Below are positions 15,858 through 22,088 of a stretch of 41,755 bases of DNA, piece by piece. The notes under the pieces are model-generated. The model made no database searches. It was not told the origin of the DNA and saw only the letters and a list, made by a program, of their open reading frames with translations. The first letter of the stretch is position 1. Each line of letters opens with the position of its first letter. The stretch covers positions 1-41,755 of the forward strand of contig JBKOWZ010000156.1 in assembly GCA_046724665.1 (NCBI GenBank). The letters run 5' to 3'. The position numbers and the translations under genes were made by a program. This stretch comes from Actinocrinis sp046724665 (GTDB lineage: Bacteria; Actinomycetota; Actinomycetes; Streptomycetales; Catenulisporaceae).

Positions 15858-16262
15858 TCAACTGATCGTTTCGATGCGGCATCCGGCCCCTGAGCCGCGA
15901 GCGAACTTCTCGTCGCAGGTCACCAGCGTCGCATTGAGTGTTTCGGCTAGTGCGACATATGCGGCGTCATAGAGAGTGAAGTTGTGGCGCAGTCCCCAGA
16001 TCCGCCGTCGGAGTGGAGCAACATCCTCGCGGCGGATCGGGAACAGCTCCAGATCGCGGATGCACTCCTCGACGTAGGTGCCATCAAGGCGTCCGTCTTT
16101 GCGGGCCAGGCCACGCAGTGCGCCGAGAACCTCGTAGTCCACGATCGTCGGAGCGTAGAACACGTCGCCCGACCGGAGGCGAGCTGCCACGCCTCGCCCA
16201 CGGGGATCGTCGAATGCGAGGAATGCGACAATCGCCGAGGCGTCGATCACGGCCAGGCTCAC
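15858..16262 (-). CDS. vapC: VapC-family PIN-domain ribonuclease toxin
   Basis: The protein has 134 residues with the PIN-domain acidic residues D7 (VIDASAIVAF), E44 (VDYEVLGAL), D99 (TLYDAAYVALAE) and D117 (TCDEKF). PIN toxins cut RNA, often tRNA or rRNA, and are held inactive by the cognate VapB. The GTG start overlaps the antitoxin's TGA (GTGA), the usual coupling in vapBC operons. Codon use is less GC3-biased than in flanking genes. The module sits between two copies of the msrA 3' end, which suggests acquisition. All four acidic residues are present, so the toxin is probably active. Confidence 0.88.
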   Translation of the reverse strand: MSLAVIDASAIVAFLAFDDPRGRGVAARLRSGDVFYAPTIVDYEVLGALRGLARKDGRLDGTYVEECIRDLELFPIRREDVAPLRRRIWGLRHNFTLYDAAYVALAETLNATLVTCDEKFARGSGAGCRIETIS

Positions 16263-16492
16263 GAGGCGTCCCGCAGTTCTCGTACAGCCTCGACGGCGGC
16301 GTCGCTGGACCCAGCCAAGCGCGCGCGCGACTCGACCATTTCGACCCACTCGCCCATGGTCGGCAATCCTGCCTCCCGGTCGAGGAGGTCGACGATGTAT
16401 GAGTTGAGCGACTGCCGCCGGGCCTCGGCACGCTGCTTGAGCATGTCCCGCGTCGCCTCAGGAAGCTCACGGATAGTCAGACTCACAGACAT
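16259..16492 (-). CDS. vapB: VapB-type ribbon-helix-helix antitoxin (FitA-like)
   Basis: The protein has 77 residues. The N-terminus (SVSLTIRELPEATRDMLKQR) fits the ribbon-helix-helix fold of FitA/VapB antitoxins, with the strand first and two helices after. The C-terminal part would bind and block the toxin. It overlaps vapC by 4 bp. The ATG at 16492 falls at the expected start site of a promoter with TATAAT, so the transcript may be leaderless; a GTG two codons later is an alternative. A palindrome over the -10 and start codon is the likely self-operator. Confidence 0.85.
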   Translation of the reverse strand: MSVSLTIRELPEATRDMLKQRAEARRQSLNSYIVDLLDREAGLPTMGEWVEMVESRARLAGSSDAAVEAVRELRDAS

Positions 16493-16511
16493 GCAACTAT
16501 TATAGTTGCAT
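16491..16511 (-). promoter_or_regulatory. vapBC promoter/operator palindrome
   Basis: The arms ATGCAACTA (16491-16499) and TAGTTGCAT (16503-16511) form a perfect 9-bp dyad around 3 bp. On the minus strand it contains TATAAT followed by 6 nt and then the vapB ATG. VapB-VapC binding here would block both the -10 box and the start. Confidence 0.75.
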
Positions 16512-16570
16512 CACCGGCCGACATCGCGCTGTACCGGACAGTCACCCTTCATAGCCGCAGCGCTGCCACT

Positions 16571-16720
16571 AGCAGTACCTGTCCGACGCCAAGAACCCCG
16601 ACGGCTACTGCGACCTCGCCGGTACCGGCGTCGCCTGCCCCGTCGGCCTAGCCAAGGCCGAGTGACCCTGGCGATGACGTCTGGGGCTCCTGCCCAACTG
16701 GCCTGATCACCACCGATGGC
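16571..16720 (+). repeat. msrA 3'-end repeat, copy 2 (detached)
   Basis: This copy is about 89% identical to 15391-15540 without gaps, including the msrA stop codon and the 55 bp behind it. It has no msrA body in front of it, since the similarity fades upstream of about 16565. It lies between vapB and the operator of the HTH-ATPase gene. Confidence 0.9.
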
Positions 16721-16769
16721 ACGTCAACGACAGTCGTTTAGGCCGCACGCGGAGAGGTGCGTTCGCAGA

Positions 16770-16820
16770 ATCTACACTCGGGTGTAAGTTTCTGCGGAAA
16801 ACTTACACCCGAGTGTAGAT
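16770..16820 (+). promoter_or_regulatory. 22-bp inverted-repeat operator of the HTH-ATPase gene
   Basis: The arms at 16770-16791 and 16799-16820 are perfect reverse complements with a 7-nt spacer. Each arm contains its own short dyad (TACACTCGGGTGTA and TACACCCGAGTGTA), so two dimers could bind. It ends 16 bp before the ATG of the HTH-ATPase gene, overlapping the expected promoter. This fits autoregulation. Confidence 0.75.
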
Positions 16821-16836
16821 TTCGCGAGGAGACAGC

Positions 16837-17859
16837 ATGGCCGAGAACCCGGACCGCTTGGTCCGGATCGCTGACGTCGCGCAGGAACTGGGGCTTTCCG
16901 CAAGCCGCGTGCGGCAGCTGGCAGACAGCGGAGCCATCCCGTCGTCGCGGACGAGTGGCGGGCACCGTCTTTTCGACCTCGCAGCAGTGCGAGCAGCAGT
17001 CGCGCGCCGGGAGTTGTCAGCCGGATTGTCATCGACCGCCAGGCTGAGCGCACCGACCTGGCAGCATGAGTTGACCCTGCTCGGCTTGGCCGAGCACGAG
17101 GTTTGGCACCGCGTGGTTGGCGACCTGCGGCTGGACGTTGACAGCAACGCAAGGAAGATCGCGGCATATGCATTCATGGAGATGCTCAACAACGCGATCG
17201 ACCATTCGGGCAGCGACTCCGTACTCATCACTTGGTGGACAAGTCCGGAGCAATGGAGCTTCGAGATCAAAGACAACGGGTTCGGGGCGTACACGAAGTT
17301 GCTGACCGGACTGCGCCTCGGAAGCGAGTTCGAGGCCGTCCAGGAGCTGTCGAAGGGGAAACGGACCACCGACCCGACCCGGCACACAGGCGAGGGCATC
17401 TTTTTCACGTCGAAGGTCGTGGACTTCTTCCAGCTGACATCCTCAGGCGTGCGCTGGACGGTGGACAACCTTCGCCATGACGTCGCACTAGGTGCTGTGC
17501 CGCCGACCGCTGGAACATCCGTGTTCTGCCAGATTGATCCACAGACCGATCGGGTGATCGCAGCCGTCTTCCGCCAGTTCACCGACGATCATGCATTCGT
17601 GAGAACGCGGCCAGTAGTCAAGCTCTTCGAGATCGGTACGGCGTTCGTCTCGCGCAGTGAGGCCCGTCGCCTCCTAGACGGTCTGGACGCAGACTTCGAA
17701 GCAGTCGAAGTCGACTTCACAGGCATCACGGACGTCGGGCAAGGTTTCGTTGACGAGTTGCTGCGCGTCTGGCCGACCACGCACCCTGGCAAGATCGTCC
17801 TGCCCATCAACATGAACCCCGCGGTCGAGTTCATGGTCAGGCGAGGCCTGTCTCGATGA
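16837..17859 (+). CDS. HTH / GHKL-type ATPase / DUF4325 (STAS-like) fusion regulator
   Basis: The protein has 340 residues with three parts. Residues 8-55 form a MerR/excisionase-type helix-turn-helix (RIADVAQELGLSASRVRQL ... SGGHRLF). About 80-235 is a histidine-kinase-like ATPase with N box (E115, N119), G1 box DNGFG (146-150) and G2 box TGEGIFFTS (184-192). About 262-335 matches the STAS-like DUF4325. Anti-sigma kinases and STAS anti-sigma antagonists are normally separate proteins; here both folds are joined to a DNA-binding head. A GAGGAGA ribosome-binding site lies just upstream. A perfect 22-bp inverted repeat covers the promoter. msrA-derived repeats lie on both sides, the downstream one beginning one base after the stop codon. 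The function is unknown; ligand- or phosphorylation-switched transcription control is my inference. Confidence 0.8.
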   Translation: MAENPDRLVRIADVAQELGLSASRVRQLADSGAIPSSRTSGGHRLFDLAAVRAAVARRELSAGLSSTARLSAPTWQHELTLLGLAEHEVWHRVVGDLRLDVDSNARKIAAYAFMEMLNNAIDHSGSDSVLITWWTSPEQWSFEIKDNGFGAYTKLLTGLRLGSEFEAVQELSKGKRTTDPTRHTGEGIFFTSKVVDFFQLTSSGVRWTVDNLRHDVALGAVPPTAGTSVFCQIDPQTDRVIAAVFRQFTDDHAFVRTRPVVKLFEIGTAFVSRSEARRLLDGLDADFEAVEVDFTGITDVGQGFVDELLRVWPTTHPGKIVLPINMNPAVEFMVRRGLSR

Positions 17860-17860
17860 G

Positions 17861-17895
17861 TACTGCGGCTGGGGCGGTACCGGCGTCGCCTGCCC
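17861..17895 (+). repeat. msrA 3'-end repeat, copy 3 (short)
   Basis: These 35 bp match msrA positions 15426-15460 with 4 mismatches and start immediately after the stop of the HTH-ATPase gene. The match ends at TGCCC, where copy 1 continues into the msrA terminus. Confidence 0.7.
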
Positions 17896-17896
17896 A

Positions 17897-17917
17897 GGAG
17901 CCCCAAAAGGAGGCTCC
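17897..17917 (+). terminator. Hairpin behind the HTH-ATPase gene
   Basis: GGAGCC (17897-17902) pairs with GGCTCC (17912-17917). The inner CC/GG and an AAAA loop complete the stem, leaving one bulged base. It lies 37 bp after the stop codon, a suitable place for an intrinsic terminator. Confidence 0.45.
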
Positions 17918-17938
17918 CTCTCGCGGGTCGCGGTCCTT

Positions 17939-18073
17939 GACGCGCGCGCTCCCGACTCGCTGACGCTCGCCGGCCCCCGCGCGCTGTCCGGCGTCCGCTG
18001 GTACTGGACCCGCCCACCCCCCCTCCGCTCTGCGGCGACGCTGCCGGCCGGCTCCTCGCTCCGCTGCGGGCCA
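17939..18073. repeat. Non-coding repeat block B, copy 2
   Basis: This block is homologous to 15620-15750. Here it follows msrA repeat copy 3, as copy 1 of the block follows msrA itself. The order msrA-end, block B is thus repeated. Confidence 0.65.
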
Positions 18074-18226
18074 GGCAACGCTAGCCGAAACCCGCCGTTG
18101 CCCCAGCCGCCGAGTTAGCGCGGCGTCCGGGAATGCGATCTCGACAGTCGGCTACTCGGTGTCGGACTGCGCGGAGGGAGCGTTCAGCGCGCTCCTCGCA
18201 CCCGATGCCGAGAAACGGCTGTAGGG

Positions 18227-18391
18227 GTAACGGATTACCTCGCCGACGAGAGCACTCTCGCCCGGCTGCATCTACAGCCCGTCCGACACGTCCTCACTCC
18301 GCTCATGGAACGAGGACTCATCTCGATCTGCGGCGTCACCGAGCTTGAGCTGCTGTTCCCAGCGTGCAGCATCCAGAGCGCAGTCACATGA
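18227..18391 (+). pseudogene. vapC (PIN toxin) relic
   Basis: A 55-codon frame (GTA to TGA) reads DYLADESTLARLHL, then MERGLISICGVTELELL. This is the N-terminal part of a VapC-type PIN domain, with the first acidic residue (ADES) and the ELE segment. No start codon or ribosome-binding site is present, and the frame ends before the third and fourth active-site residues, so the gene is broken. It is of a different VapC subfamily from the intact toxin at 15858. It adds a second toxin-antitoxin event to the region behind msrA. Confidence 0.6.
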
Positions 18392-18531
18392 AGCGGCAGA
18401 TCGACGCATCACTGGTTCCAGCACAAGAACCAGGCAGCTTGTGGCAATCGCGTCGTTCACCGGAACAGCCGACACGTTGGGTGGTACCCGCCGGAACCGT
18501 GCGAACCCGGCCGACACCATAGGCTGGCGTC

Positions 18532-18741
18532 ATGGACTCCATGAGCTGGATCATCGCTACGGACACCGGCGGCTATTGGGGCAGGTCGTTCGGGAAGGAC
18601 GGGGTCACCTTCGTGCGGGCGAACGCCTTCCGGTACGACTCACCGAAGCTGGCCGCCACTCAGATCGCTGAACTCGCCGCCACCGGCGACGCGCGAAGCT
18701 ACCACGTTGAGGAGTCGGCCCCGAACCGCAGGCGGTACTGA
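18532..18741 (+). CDS. Small hypothetical protein (69 aa)
   Basis: I do not recognise a family. The protein is soluble and ends in a short basic tail (NRRRY). TAGGCT (18520-18525) lies 6 nt before the ATG, a leaderless promoter arrangement seen at several other genes here. It converges with the cold-shock gene, and a strong shared terminator lies between them. The promoter placement supports a real gene despite its size. Confidence 0.5.
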   Translation: MDSMSWIIATDTGGYWGRSFGKDGVTFVRANAFRYDSPKLAATQIAELAATGDARSYHVEESAPNRRRY

Positions 18742-18801
18742 CGTACTGACGTATTGCCAGGCCCGCCCGGGCGCACGCCTCCCGATACCACCACTTACAA
18801 G

Positions 18802-18837
18802 CGTTGGGGCCGCCGGACAGTTCCGGCGGCCCCAACG
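18802..18837. terminator. Strong bidirectional terminator
   Basis: The arms at 18802-18817 and 18822-18837 are 16-bp perfect complements, very GC-rich, with a CAGT loop. The hairpin lies between the convergent 69-aa gene and the cold-shock gene, 17 bp from the latter's stop. Confidence 0.85.
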
Positions 18838-18854
18838 TCTTACGTCGTTTCAGA

Positions 18855-19058
18855 TCACATCGGCAGGATGTTGGCGGCCTGCGGGCCCTTGGGGCCCTGG
18901 GTCACCTCGAAGCTGACGGCCTGACCTTCCTTCAGTTCGCGGTAGCCCTGGGTGGCGATCGCGGAGTAGTGGGCGAACACGTCGGGGCCGCCCCCGTCCT
19001 GCTCGATGAACCCGAAGCCCTTCTCCGCGTTGAACCACTTCACAGTGCCGGTTGCCAT
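18855..19058 (-). CDS. cspA: Cold-shock protein, CspA family
   Basis: The protein has 67 residues and consists of a single cold-shock domain. RNP1 is KGFGFI and RNP2 is DVFAHYS; the C-terminus is GPQAANILPM. It binds single-stranded RNA and DNA and loosens RNA structure. The ATG at 19058 has a GAAGGAGAG ribosome-binding site. A TAGGCT box at 19149-19144 would give a leader of about 80 nt, in keeping with the structured leaders of this family. That box overlaps the stop of the upstream acyltransferase gene. Confidence 0.95.
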   Translation of the reverse strand: MATGTVKWFNAEKGFGFIEQDGGGPDVFAHYSAIATQGYRELKEGQAVSFEVTQGPKGPQAANILPM

Positions 19059-19143
19059 ACTCGTGAACTCTCCTTCATGGAGCCCACGCCCCGGACCCAT
19101 AAGCGTAAGGTCCGCGCTGCGCTTTCCGCTCCATACCTGGACA

Positions 19144-19149
19144 AGCCTA
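19144..19149 (-). promoter_or_regulatory. Candidate -10 box of cspA
   Basis: TAGGCT on the minus strand overlaps the last codon of the gene ending at 19147. I see no good -35 match. Confidence 0.35.
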
Positions 19150-20091
19150 GAGCGGGAAGGTGCCACGACGCCAGTACCAGTGGCCGCCAGCCGCCAGATG
19201 GTCGATAACCGCACGCTGGAGCACGGTACGGCGCGGCAGTTGGTCGAGCGGCGTGCTCAGGCTGCGAAACACGAACCGCAGCACCTCGACGTCGCCGTCC
19301 AGCCCCTCCGGCTCCTCATACGGCTCCAGGTCGAACCTGCGCTGGAACCGGACGATGTTCGAGTCCTCGGGCAGGTACTCAAGCAGCTGCGGATCGAGCA
19401 GCCACGAACCGCAGGAGAACGCCGTGTAAGGCTCGTCGGGAAAGTGGCGCGGGAAGAACCCGCGGGCCTGATCCAGCGACGCGGTGACCACGTCCGGGCT
19501 CAGCGGTCCCGCGTCGGGGATGTGCAGGCTGATCGTGGTACCGCCGCGCTGGTGTTGCAGCCGGCCCAGCTCGTAGAGGCCGCCACGCGCGTGCAGCGTC
19601 AACCAGGCCTGCATGACCGGCCAGCCCTCGCGCTGCATCCGGCGATCGACCGCCAGGTTACGACCCAGGTCCGCGAGCGTCGCCCACGATACGTCGTCGT
19701 CGATGCCGTGCTCACGGTGATACCCCCGCACGACCTCGACCAGCGCCAGGTACGCGTATACGTACAGATGCCTCCACGCCGGACCTCGATCACGCGGCAA
19801 CTCCGGACCGGGCGACAGCCAGCCATATCCGCCGAGATCAGCGCGGACCAGCGCGATCGAACGATCGAGCAGCCAACGCAGCTCCGGCGTCCACAGCGGG
19901 GAATCGGGGTCGGGCCAGCCCTCCATGACCTCCGCGGCATCATCCGGCCGCACCGCGAGCCGCTCAAGGATCGCCGGCGCGTCGGCTTTGGCCGGCAGCG
20001 CAGCCGACGGCGCGTCTCCGGCGAGCCGATGCACACGCTCGACGTCCTCGACGGGCACGCCCAGCCGAGCGGCGGTCTCGTCCAGATCCAT
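19147..20091 (-). CDS. Acyltransferase-domain protein (NAT_N plus GNAT-like C-terminal domain)
   Basis: The protein has 314 residues. It follows a common actinobacterial family annotated as acyltransferase domain-containing: an N-terminal region with WTPELRWLLDRS, then WATLADLGRNLAVDRRM, SLHIPDAGPLSPD, ARGFFPRHFPDEPY, SWLLDPQLLEYLPEDSNI and a C-terminal LPRRTVLQRAVIDHL. This family has a split GNAT-type fold; the substrate is not established. The ATG at 20091 is chosen because TAGGGT lies 7 nt upstream (20104-20099), which gives a leaderless start. An upstream extension to 20145 has no supporting signal. Confidence 0.75.
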   Translation of the reverse strand: MDLDETAARLGVPVEDVERVHRLAGDAPSAALPAKADAPAILERLAVRPDDAAEVMEGWPDPDSPLWTPELRWLLDRSIALVRADLGGYGWLSPGPELPRDRGPAWRHLYVYAYLALVEVVRGYHREHGIDDDVSWATLADLGRNLAVDRRMQREGWPVMQAWLTLHARGGLYELGRLQHQRGGTTISLHIPDAGPLSPDVVTASLDQARGFFPRHFPDEPYTAFSCGSWLLDPQLLEYLPEDSNIVRFQRRFDLEPYEEPEGLDGDVEVLRFVFRSLSTPLDQLPRRTVLQRAVIDHLAAGGHWYWRRGTFPL

Positions 20092-20170
20092 GCGAATGAC
20101 CCTATCAGCGGGTGAAATTACCCCTCGCCGCGCCGGGCTCACCAAAAAGAGCGGCTCGCAAAACCCGTGG

Positions 20171-21061
20171 TCAGAAGAGCGTCGGCTGCTCGGCGGGCAT
20201 CAGTTCGGCAAGCGGCTCAACCTCCGGGAGGAGGGCTCGCACCTCGCCGTGGAATCGACGCGCGAGGTCAAGCGCATCGACGTTGTCGGGCGTGTGAATG
20301 AACACGGTCGGCGAGCGGCCTTCACGCAGCCAACCAACGACTGTATCGATCCAGTACTGCCAGCCTTCAACCGTACGTGTGACGTCATCTCGGCCTATGT
20401 AGCGGACTATCGGATGATCGGTCAGGGCGCGCGCCCGGCGGGGCAGTCGCGGCTTCTTCCGCCACGCTTCGCGTTCGGCATCGCTGATCGGCGGGGTCTC
20501 GAACAGTACGGTCGTATCAAAACTCACCCATTCGGCGCCGGCCTCGGCGAGGACCTCCTCCAGTCGGCCCTCCCAACGGGGGTCTTCGAAGAAGGCACGA
20601 TGCCGGACCTCGACGGCGTACCTGTACTCACGCGGCAGACGACGCAGGAAGCCGGCGAGGGTGTCGAGTTCGGCGGGGACGAACGACGGCGGGAGCTGGA
20701 CCCACAGGGTGTGGATCCGCGGCCCGAGGGGTTCGATCGCTGCCAGGAACGCGCGCAACTGCTCGTCAATGCCGCCGACGCCCGCACCCCCGGCACGGGC
20801 ACCGCCCACGTCTGCTAGGTGGCGCTCGTGCGTGATCGGCCTCGGGAGCTTGAGCACGAATCGGAAATCGGCAGCGGTCTGCTCGGCCCACGAGCCGACC
20901 GTGTCGCGCGACGGCGTCGCGTAGAAGGTCGTGTTGCCCTCCACCGCGTTGCACCAGGTCGCGTACGCGCGCAACCGATCCCGCGGCGGCAACGGGGTCG
21001 GCAGGTAGCGACCCGGCCAAGCCGCGTGCGTCCACATCGCACATCCGACGTGGAGTCTCAT
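20171..21061 (-). CDS. DUF72 (YecE-like) TIM-barrel protein
   Basis: The protein has 296 residues. DUF72 hallmarks are CAMWTHAAWPGRYLP near the N-terminus, the EGNTTFYATPS motif, FVLKLPRPITHER, WVQLPPSF, YAVEVRHRAFF and VFIHTPDN at the C-terminal end. The family is widespread but biochemically poorly defined. TAGGCT lies 6 nt before the ATG (21073-21068) with no ribosome-binding site, so the mRNA is probably leaderless. It is divergent from the alpha/beta hydrolase at 21158 across 96 bp. Confidence 0.88.
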   Translation of the reverse strand: MRLHVGCAMWTHAAWPGRYLPTPLPPRDRLRAYATWCNAVEGNTTFYATPSRDTVGSWAEQTAADFRFVLKLPRPITHERHLADVGGARAGGAGVGGIDEQLRAFLAAIEPLGPRIHTLWVQLPPSFVPAELDTLAGFLRRLPREYRYAVEVRHRAFFEDPRWEGRLEEVLAEAGAEWVSFDTTVLFETPPISDAEREAWRKKPRLPRRARALTDHPIVRYIGRDDVTRTVEGWQYWIDTVVGWLREGRSPTVFIHTPDNVDALDLARRFHGEVRALLPEVEPLAELMPAEQPTLF

Positions 21062-21157
21062 GTCGCGAGCCTATCGAAGTCCGCGATCACTGTCGTACCT
21101 CGGCTTTAGGCTCTTCACAGAGTCGAGACCAGAACACCGGGAACACAGGAGGTCGCC

Positions 21158-22048
21158 ATGCCGCGCAGCGAGCCGGTTGACGGATTCCAGCTCACGTACG
21201 ACCTGCACAGTCATGATCACATTCACTCCGGTCGTGGGGCGCCGGTCGTGTTATTACACGGCTGGCCAGGCGACCGCACCGACTATCGAAGACTCGTCCC
21301 GCTGCTCGGCGACGAGTGCACACTCGTGGTGCCGGACCTGCGCGGCTTCGGCGAGTCCGACAAGCATGTGGCCGATCCCGCGCAGCAGTACGGTCCCGCG
21401 GCGCAGGCGCGTAGCGTGGTCGCGCTGATCCGGGAGCTGGGCCTCGATCGGCCGCCAGTGCTGGTCGGCTACGACGTCGGCAGCCGCGTCGCCCAGCGCA
21501 TCGCCATCGACGAGCCCGAGCTCGTACGCGCGCTCGTCCTCGCGCCGCCGCTGCCGGGGATCGGCAGACGGATTCTCAACCCCGCGGCGCAGCCCGAGTT
21601 CTGGTACCAGGCCTTTCACCGGCTCGCCCTCCCGGAGCAACTCGTCGATGGCAAGCCCGCGGCGGTGCGCGACTATCTGCGACACTTCTGGTCGCACTGG
21701 TCCGGGCCTTCATTCGCACTCGACGAGGGCGCGCTCGACCATCTGGTCTCGGTCTACGGCTCGCCGGGCGCGTTCACGGCCTCGCTCGGCTGGTACCGCG
21801 CGGGGGCTGGATCGGTCGCGACGTCGGTGCAGGAGCAGGCCCCGGCGCCGGAGGACCGGATCGCCGTACCGACCAACGTCCTGTGGCCCGAACACGATCC
21901 GCTCTTCCCACGGGAGTGGTCCGACCGGCTCGGCGAGTTCTTCAGCGACGTCACGCTGCGCTTCATCGACGGCGTCGGGCACTTCGCGCCGCTGGAGTAC
22001 CCGGAGGACCTCGCCGCAGTGATTCGCACCGCGAGCGGAGCCGCCTAA
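21158..22048 (+). CDS. Alpha/beta hydrolase, epoxide hydrolase / haloacid dehalogenase-like
   Basis: The protein has 296 residues. The oxyanion-hole motif HGWPG lies at 34-38. The nucleophile elbow GYDVGS has Asp106 rather than Ser, which points to epoxide hydrolases or haloalkane/haloacetate dehalogenases, not esterases. The acid is probably in LWPEHDP (about 243-249) and the His is in GVGHFAP (about 275). An AGGAGG ribosome-binding site lies 6 nt before the ATG. Codons 32 and 33 are two consecutive TTA codons (21251-21256), which are very rare in such DNA, so translation could depend on the tRNA-Leu(UAA) at 31519. The substrate is unknown. Confidence 0.85.
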   Translation: MPRSEPVDGFQLTYDLHSHDHIHSGRGAPVVLLHGWPGDRTDYRRLVPLLGDECTLVVPDLRGFGESDKHVADPAQQYGPAAQARSVVALIRELGLDRPPVLVGYDVGSRVAQRIAIDEPELVRALVLAPPLPGIGRRILNPAAQPEFWYQAFHRLALPEQLVDGKPAAVRDYLRHFWSHWSGPSFALDEGALDHLVSVYGSPGAFTASLGWYRAGAGSVATSVQEQAPAPEDRIAVPTNVLWPEHDPLFPREWSDRLGEFFSDVTLRFIDGVGHFAPLEYPEDLAAVIRTASGAA

Positions 22049-22088
22049 CGACGACCGACAAGACAACTAGTGGCTCGATGATTGACGC

